From NCBI GenBank assembly GCA_045643825.1, contig JAZRFV010000070.1, forward strand, positions 1-17,274: a stretch of DNA of 17,274 bases, written 5' to 3'. Both the position numbers and the translations under genes were made by a program. The stretch comes from Scatosoma sp045643825. Lineage in GTDB: Bacteria > Bacillota > Clostridia > Christensenellales > Borkfalkiaceae. How positions within the stretch are numbered: the first letter of the stretch is position 1; every line of letters starts with the position of its first letter. Positions 14,450 to 17,274 of this stretch are shown here, piece by piece. The notes below the pieces were generated by a model. The model had not been told where the DNA came from and made no database searches. It saw only the letters and a program-made list of their open reading frames with translations.

Positions 14450-16642
14450 TTAATAACGCCCAGACCAGCTTTCCTTAATGACAAAAACACATTCCGCCAT
14501 CTTGTTGCCGACCTTTGCCGTAATGGTAACCGTACCCGCTCCGCGCGCACTCACCTTACCATTTTTATCCACCACTGCAACACTTTCGTTAGAGGACTGC
14601 CAAACGACTGCATATCCCCTATTCCCTGTCAGATTTAACGAATAGGAACGCCCCTCTTTGATTTCAATTTTACTTTCCATCATAAGGGTTTCATCCGCTA
14701 GCGCCGTATCTACGTAGGAATACAAAACGCTATTTGTGTAGCCGTCTTGGATTGCATACGCCGCAACCTGCGCAATGGAACGCTCTACTGGTTCGGAATA
14801 ATAATACGCCCCGTCTAAATACGCATAACTACGTGCAACCATTACCTTATCGTAATGCTCAGCAGGAATTTTCGTCAAAACTGCATTAAAATAGGCAAAA
14901 CCCTCTTCGTAGTCCTGAGGATTATTCACTTTTACGCTCTCCGTTGCCCATTTGGTTTGCGGAATATCACGTACCGATTGCGTTGCAACCGTCAAAGACT
15001 CGTCCCCAAGCACAGCTTTGGGAATAATCAGCGTCCCAAAGGTTGCCCCCTTTGCCACAAGCGCATCCTCTACCTTCGACTGAAAACGAAGTCCCGCAGG
15101 CTCGGAAAGGCGAACGCTACCGCCTAAAATGGTAGGCGCATCGTATATTTCAAAGGGTTGCGTGAGTGTAAAATCCCCCACGCTGAGTGTGTAGCTAGCT
15201 GTACCCACCTCTACGTTGTCCGCATACGAAACATCGAATTTATCATATTCCCAATCGTTGCTGTAATCGATGCATACGGGCGTAATTTCCGCCCCCGTAT
15301 ACTGCAAGCCGTTATGGCTATCCATCGAAATCGCCGCCGTCGCCGCAAGATTTGGATGTTCCGCGCATATTTGCGTAATCACACCGTCGTCCACCAAGTA
15401 GCTGTAATAATGTATTTCATCAGCAACGGACAACGAGCCGATAATAAAATTCATTCCAAAACTATCTTGTGTTTTCAGTTTTAAAGAGCCTGTTTTGTAA
15501 TGATTGTAAATCGTTTCATCAGCAAAAATTAAATTTGCATTTTCCGTAGAAGAATTCGTGCTATGGCGAGAATGTGCATACACGCTGTTGTCATTTTCCC
15601 CTTTGTACGTAATGCTCGCTCCGCTTCCCAACGCCAAATCAATATTGCCGTTCACGGAATAATTTGACGCAAAAGACAAACCTTCGGTATCGTTATAACA
15701 ACCGCCGTAGATACGGCGAGTAATCGTACCGCCGAGAACACGCACGTCAACGTCTCCCGTCAACGAGGCGCCCCAAGATCCGCCGAAGACCTGCTCGAAC
15801 GTACCGCCCGTCACCGTAAGCTTTACGTCGCACCCCGTATTAACGTCCTTACTTGCGCCGTACATACTCATTGACGCGCCGCCCGTTACGGTTAAATTCG
15901 CGGTACCGCCAATCGTACTCTCCGCCCCAAGCGAACCGCCAAACAAATGCGTTGCTTTTGCAGCTCCGCCAAAAGTCAAATAGGTGTCGCCTGTAACCGT
16001 ATCCGAGCACCCACCGCCAAAAAAGAAGTTTACGCCGCTGTGATTGGAAACGTCAATCCCTGCATTGACCGTGCCGCCGATGGTAAGGTGCGTATCGCCC
16101 TCTACCGTTCCCATAAGGCTACCGCCATACACGTATCTATAAGTACCCGAAAGCAACGTTAGATCCGTACCTGCTACCCTCGTATCGGGCGTGCCGCCGC
16201 CATAAACGTCGACCGCATTGCTCAAGGTTACCCCCTCACCCATTACCACCGAATAGCCGTTTGCACAAATATATTCACCTGCATTTACCAACAATGCAAC
16301 GTCCGTAAACGTAACGTGATCACGGATCTGAAAGGAAGTGAACGCCGTTGCATCTAAGCTGCCGCCCGTGACCGTTACCGCCTTACCGTGCGTCGTCCAA
16401 TTCCCCACGGGAACGCTATCCTGCAAGACAATCGTCCCGCCATTGGGTACCTGTTCCAAAGCATATTGAAAGGATGCGTAAGGTGCAGCATTCGTCCCCT
16501 CATTTTCATCGCTACCGCTCGCTGATACGTACACCACGTTCGTTTCCGCTGTTGCGTTCAACTCATTCAAACCAGCGCAAACGCTCAAAGTGCTCAATCC
16601 AATTAAAGCCAAAACGCCAATTTTTTTCGCTATCTTTCTCAT
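14450..16642 (-). CDS. Secreted beta-helix-like repeat protein with C-terminal Big_2 domain
   Basis: 730 aa. Signal peptide 1-32 (MRKIAKKIGVLALIGLSTLS, cleavage near NATAET). Residues 36-62 (VVYVSASGSDENEGTNAAPY) are the usual entry to extracellular beta-helix proteins. From about 145 to 315 an aromatic-Gly-Gly turn (YGG/FGG) recurs at residues 147, 172, 208, 234, 261, 286 and 312. Most spacings are 25-27 residues, often with GD-x-x-L-T and GG-T between, so this is a repeat solenoid. Residues about 505-635 (GSVRLSEPAGLRFQSKV ... VARSYAYLDGAYYYSEPVE) form a domain I can only describe as recurring in clostridial surface proteins. About 655-722 is a Big_2 Ig-like domain (VVWQSSNESVAVVDKNGKVS). 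There is no LPXTG or membrane tail, so it is released or held non-covalently. The ATG has a full AAGGAGG site. First clear gene of the enzyme operon; no catalytic residues identified. Confidence 0.85.
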   Translation of the reverse strand: MRKIAKKIGVLALIGLSTLSVCAGLNELNATAETNVVYVSASGSDENEGTNAAPYASFQYALEQVPNGGTIVLQDSVPVGNWTTHGKAVTVTGGSLDATAFTSFQIRDHVTFTDVALLVNAGEYICANGYSVVMGEGVTLSNAVDVYGGGTPDTRVAGTDLTLLSGTYRYVYGGSLMGTVEGDTHLTIGGTVNAGIDVSNHSGVNFFFGGGCSDTVTGDTYLTFGGAAKATHLFGGSLGAESTIGGTANLTVTGGASMSMYGASKDVNTGCDVKLTVTGGTFEQVFGGSWGASLTGDVDVRVLGGTITRRIYGGCYNDTEGLSFASNYSVNGNIDLALGSGASITYKGENDNSVYAHSRHSTNSSTENANLIFADETIYNHYKTGSLKLKTQDSFGMNFIIGSLSVADEIHYYSYLVDDGVITQICAEHPNLAATAAISMDSHNGLQYTGAEITPVCIDYSNDWEYDKFDVSYADNVEVGTASYTLSVGDFTLTQPFEIYDAPTILGGSVRLSEPAGLRFQSKVEDALVAKGATFGTLIIPKAVLGDESLTVATQSVRDIPQTKWATESVKVNNPQDYEEGFAYFNAVLTKIPAEHYDKVMVARSYAYLDGAYYYSEPVERSIAQVAAYAIQDGYTNSVLYSYVDTALADETLMMESKIEIKEGRSYSLNLTGNRGYAVVWQSSNESVAVVDKNGKVSARGAGTVTITAKVGNKMAECVFVIKESWSGRY

Positions 16643-16755
16643 TATGCCTCCTTAGATGGAACAAACCAATCGCTATTCCATTCGCCCAAATCATCCGCAC
16701 TCTCGCTTGTTGAATTGGTAATAACGTCCGAATTAAAAAAGAATGTGATTTTTAT
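16642..16755 (-). pseudogene. Possible 3' remnant of a gene overlapping the secreted-protein start
   Basis: A frame open for 37 codons ends at TAA 16642-16644, which overlaps the next ATG as TAATG, a common coupling arrangement. Its C-terminal reading, DDLGEWNSDWFVPSKEA, is acidic and protein-like, and the DNA is visibly richer in G+C than the A+T-rich DNA beyond 16740. There is no ATG or ribosome site in frame, and a stop precedes it at 16756-16758. It may be the tail of a gene lost by deletion, or chance. Confidence 0.3.
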
Positions 16756-16920
16756 TTAAGCTCTTCATATTTCTCCATAAATTCACTCCATTGCAAAAAC
16801 ATGTATTCTAGATAAAGGCCTTTACACACTGCATTGTGATTTTTATATGCTTTCCTTTCACGAATCCATTATTTTCTATTTTTTAACCAGCCCTATTTCA
16901 TCCAGTATTCTATCACTATA

Positions 16921-16949
16921 ATTATATCATAGGCTTTTTATCCTGTCTT
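16921..16949 (-). promoter_or_regulatory. Promoter for the leftward secreted protein-GH78-GH35 operon
   Basis: On the minus strand AAGACA (16944-16949) and a perfect TATAAT (16921-16926) are separated by exactly 17 bp. Transcription would start near 16914, giving a leader of about 270 nt before ATG 16642. The poor -35 beside a perfect -10 is typical of activator-dependent promoters, and repeated sequence abuts the -35. Confidence 0.65.
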
Positions 16950-16950
16950 T

Positions 16951-16990
16951 GGAATTTTTTTCCTATATTTGCAATTTTTTAACCTATATT
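16951..16990. repeat. 21-bp-spaced direct repeat, candidate AraC-family operator
   Basis: Two units in tandem, GGAATTTTTTTCCTATATT (16951-16969) and GCAATTTTTTAACCTATATT (16971-16990). Their CCTATATT blocks are exactly 21 bp apart, two helical turns. The first unit touches the -35 of the operon promoter. Tandem sites of this spacing next to a -35 are typical binding sites of AraC-type activators. A partial third block (ACAATTC, 16991-16997) continues the series. Confidence 0.5.
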
Positions 16991-17219
16991 ACAATTCTTC
17001 GCGCGGCTATTTCTTTTGTGTTACGATTCTTTCATATGGAAAACGATACCCCCCCGTTTTGCCTTAGACAGAACTTTTTATATACTTTATAGGCCATAAA
17101 ACCCCCTTAAACTCGTACATGGTATGCCTATTTTGCGTTTTATGACACAATATTAACGAGATAAATAAAATACCAAAGAAAAACAATCCGCTCCATATTC
17201 AACTTATTTTGCGCGCAAA

Positions 17220-17273
17220 TTAGCCCTTCAATATTCTCAAAACTTTGGCGTCCACGTTGGCGTTCACTAGCAA
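17220..17273 (-). CDS. Possible C-terminal end of another gene at the right edge
   Basis: Entering from the right edge, one minus-strand frame reads LLVNANVDAKVLRILKG and stops at TAA 17220-17222. It looks protein-like, but 17 residues are too few to identify. The palindrome TTTGCGCGCAAA follows the stop directly. A second edge frame, open to 17140 (44 codons), is less convincing. If real, this gene is separated from the enzyme operon by the promoter at 16921-16949. Confidence 0.2.
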   Translation of the reverse strand: MLVNANVDAKVLRILKG

Positions 17274-17274
17274 A

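Larger units (their letters stand above)
16645..17274. other. 630-bp gap without a clear complete gene, upstream of the enzyme operon
   Basis: Contents from left to right on the minus-strand leader side: the open frame at 16642-16755; an 8-codon frame MEKYEELK (16752-16778) with GGAGTG 5 nt upstream, lying within a 38-codon open stretch (to 16868); a 12-bp palindrome TAAAGGCCTTTA (16813-16824); and a direct repeat TGTGATTTTTAT (16744-16755 and 16835-16846). Then come a promoter (16921-16949) and its 21-bp-spaced repeats (16951-16990). Further right are an inverted repeat AAAACG/CGTTTT around a C7 tract (17040-17060), the palindrome TTTGCGCGCAAA (17208-17219), and a short protein-like frame at the right edge. 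Confidence 0.5.

Noticed and set aside
16643..16920. Riboswitch in the leader of the enzyme operon
   Set aside because: No known riboswitch consensus recognised and no terminator-type hairpin with a T-run before the gene; only small palindromes are visible.
17040..17060. Terminator with C7/G7 loop
   Set aside because: Stem of only about 6 bp and no proper T-run; listed only as an inverted repeat. A phase-variable tract is unlikely since no gene reads through it.

Overview
The window looks like part of a carbohydrate-utilisation locus from a low-to-moderate G+C Gram-positive gut-type bacterium. A clostridial (Christensenellales-like) origin is an inference from protein style only. The pointers are lipobox lipoproteins, Big_2 Ig-like surface proteins, AGGAGG-type ribosome binding sites, an LplA/LplB/YtcP-type sugar importer and an AraC-type regulator. 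No rRNA, tRNA, CRISPR or insertion sequence was seen.

Layout. (1) Leftward operon, 8911 to beyond base 1: a 320-aa signal-peptide/TM-anchored protein of unknown function, an LplB-type permease, a YtcP/MalG-type permease, a family 1 sugar-binding lipoprotein, a 163-aa polytopic membrane protein of unknown function, a right-handed beta-helix lipoprotein, and an Ig-like lipoprotein cut by the left edge. Five of the first six genes are packed with overlapping or nearly touching ends. (2) A divergent intergenic region, 8912-9154, with promoters facing both ways. (3) A rightward AraC-family regulator (9155-9997) closed by a strong terminator at 10035-10070. (4) Leftward operon, 16642 to 10044: a secreted repeat/Ig-like protein, a cytoplasmic GH78 alpha-L-rhamnosidase-like enzyme and a cytoplasmic GH35 beta-galactosidase-like enzyme. 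(5) 632 bases (16643-17274) without a clear complete gene. They hold a good leftward promoter with a 21-bp-spaced direct repeat against its -35, short open frames in the leader, and possibly the 3' end of another gene at the right edge.

How it may work (inference). Surface proteins (beta-helix lipoprotein, Ig-like lipoprotein, secreted repeat protein) bind or cut a plant polysaccharide. The ABC importer takes up the oligosaccharides, and GH78 plus GH35 remove rhamnose and galactose inside the cell. A rhamnose- and galactose-containing glycan such as rhamnogalacturonan I is the simplest guess. The AraC protein is placed to sense a product and activate both operons. No ATPase is encoded here, so a shared MsmX-type ATPase elsewhere is expected. 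The least explained parts are the 320-aa and 163-aa membrane proteins, the architecture of the secreted repeat protein, and the leader upstream of it.
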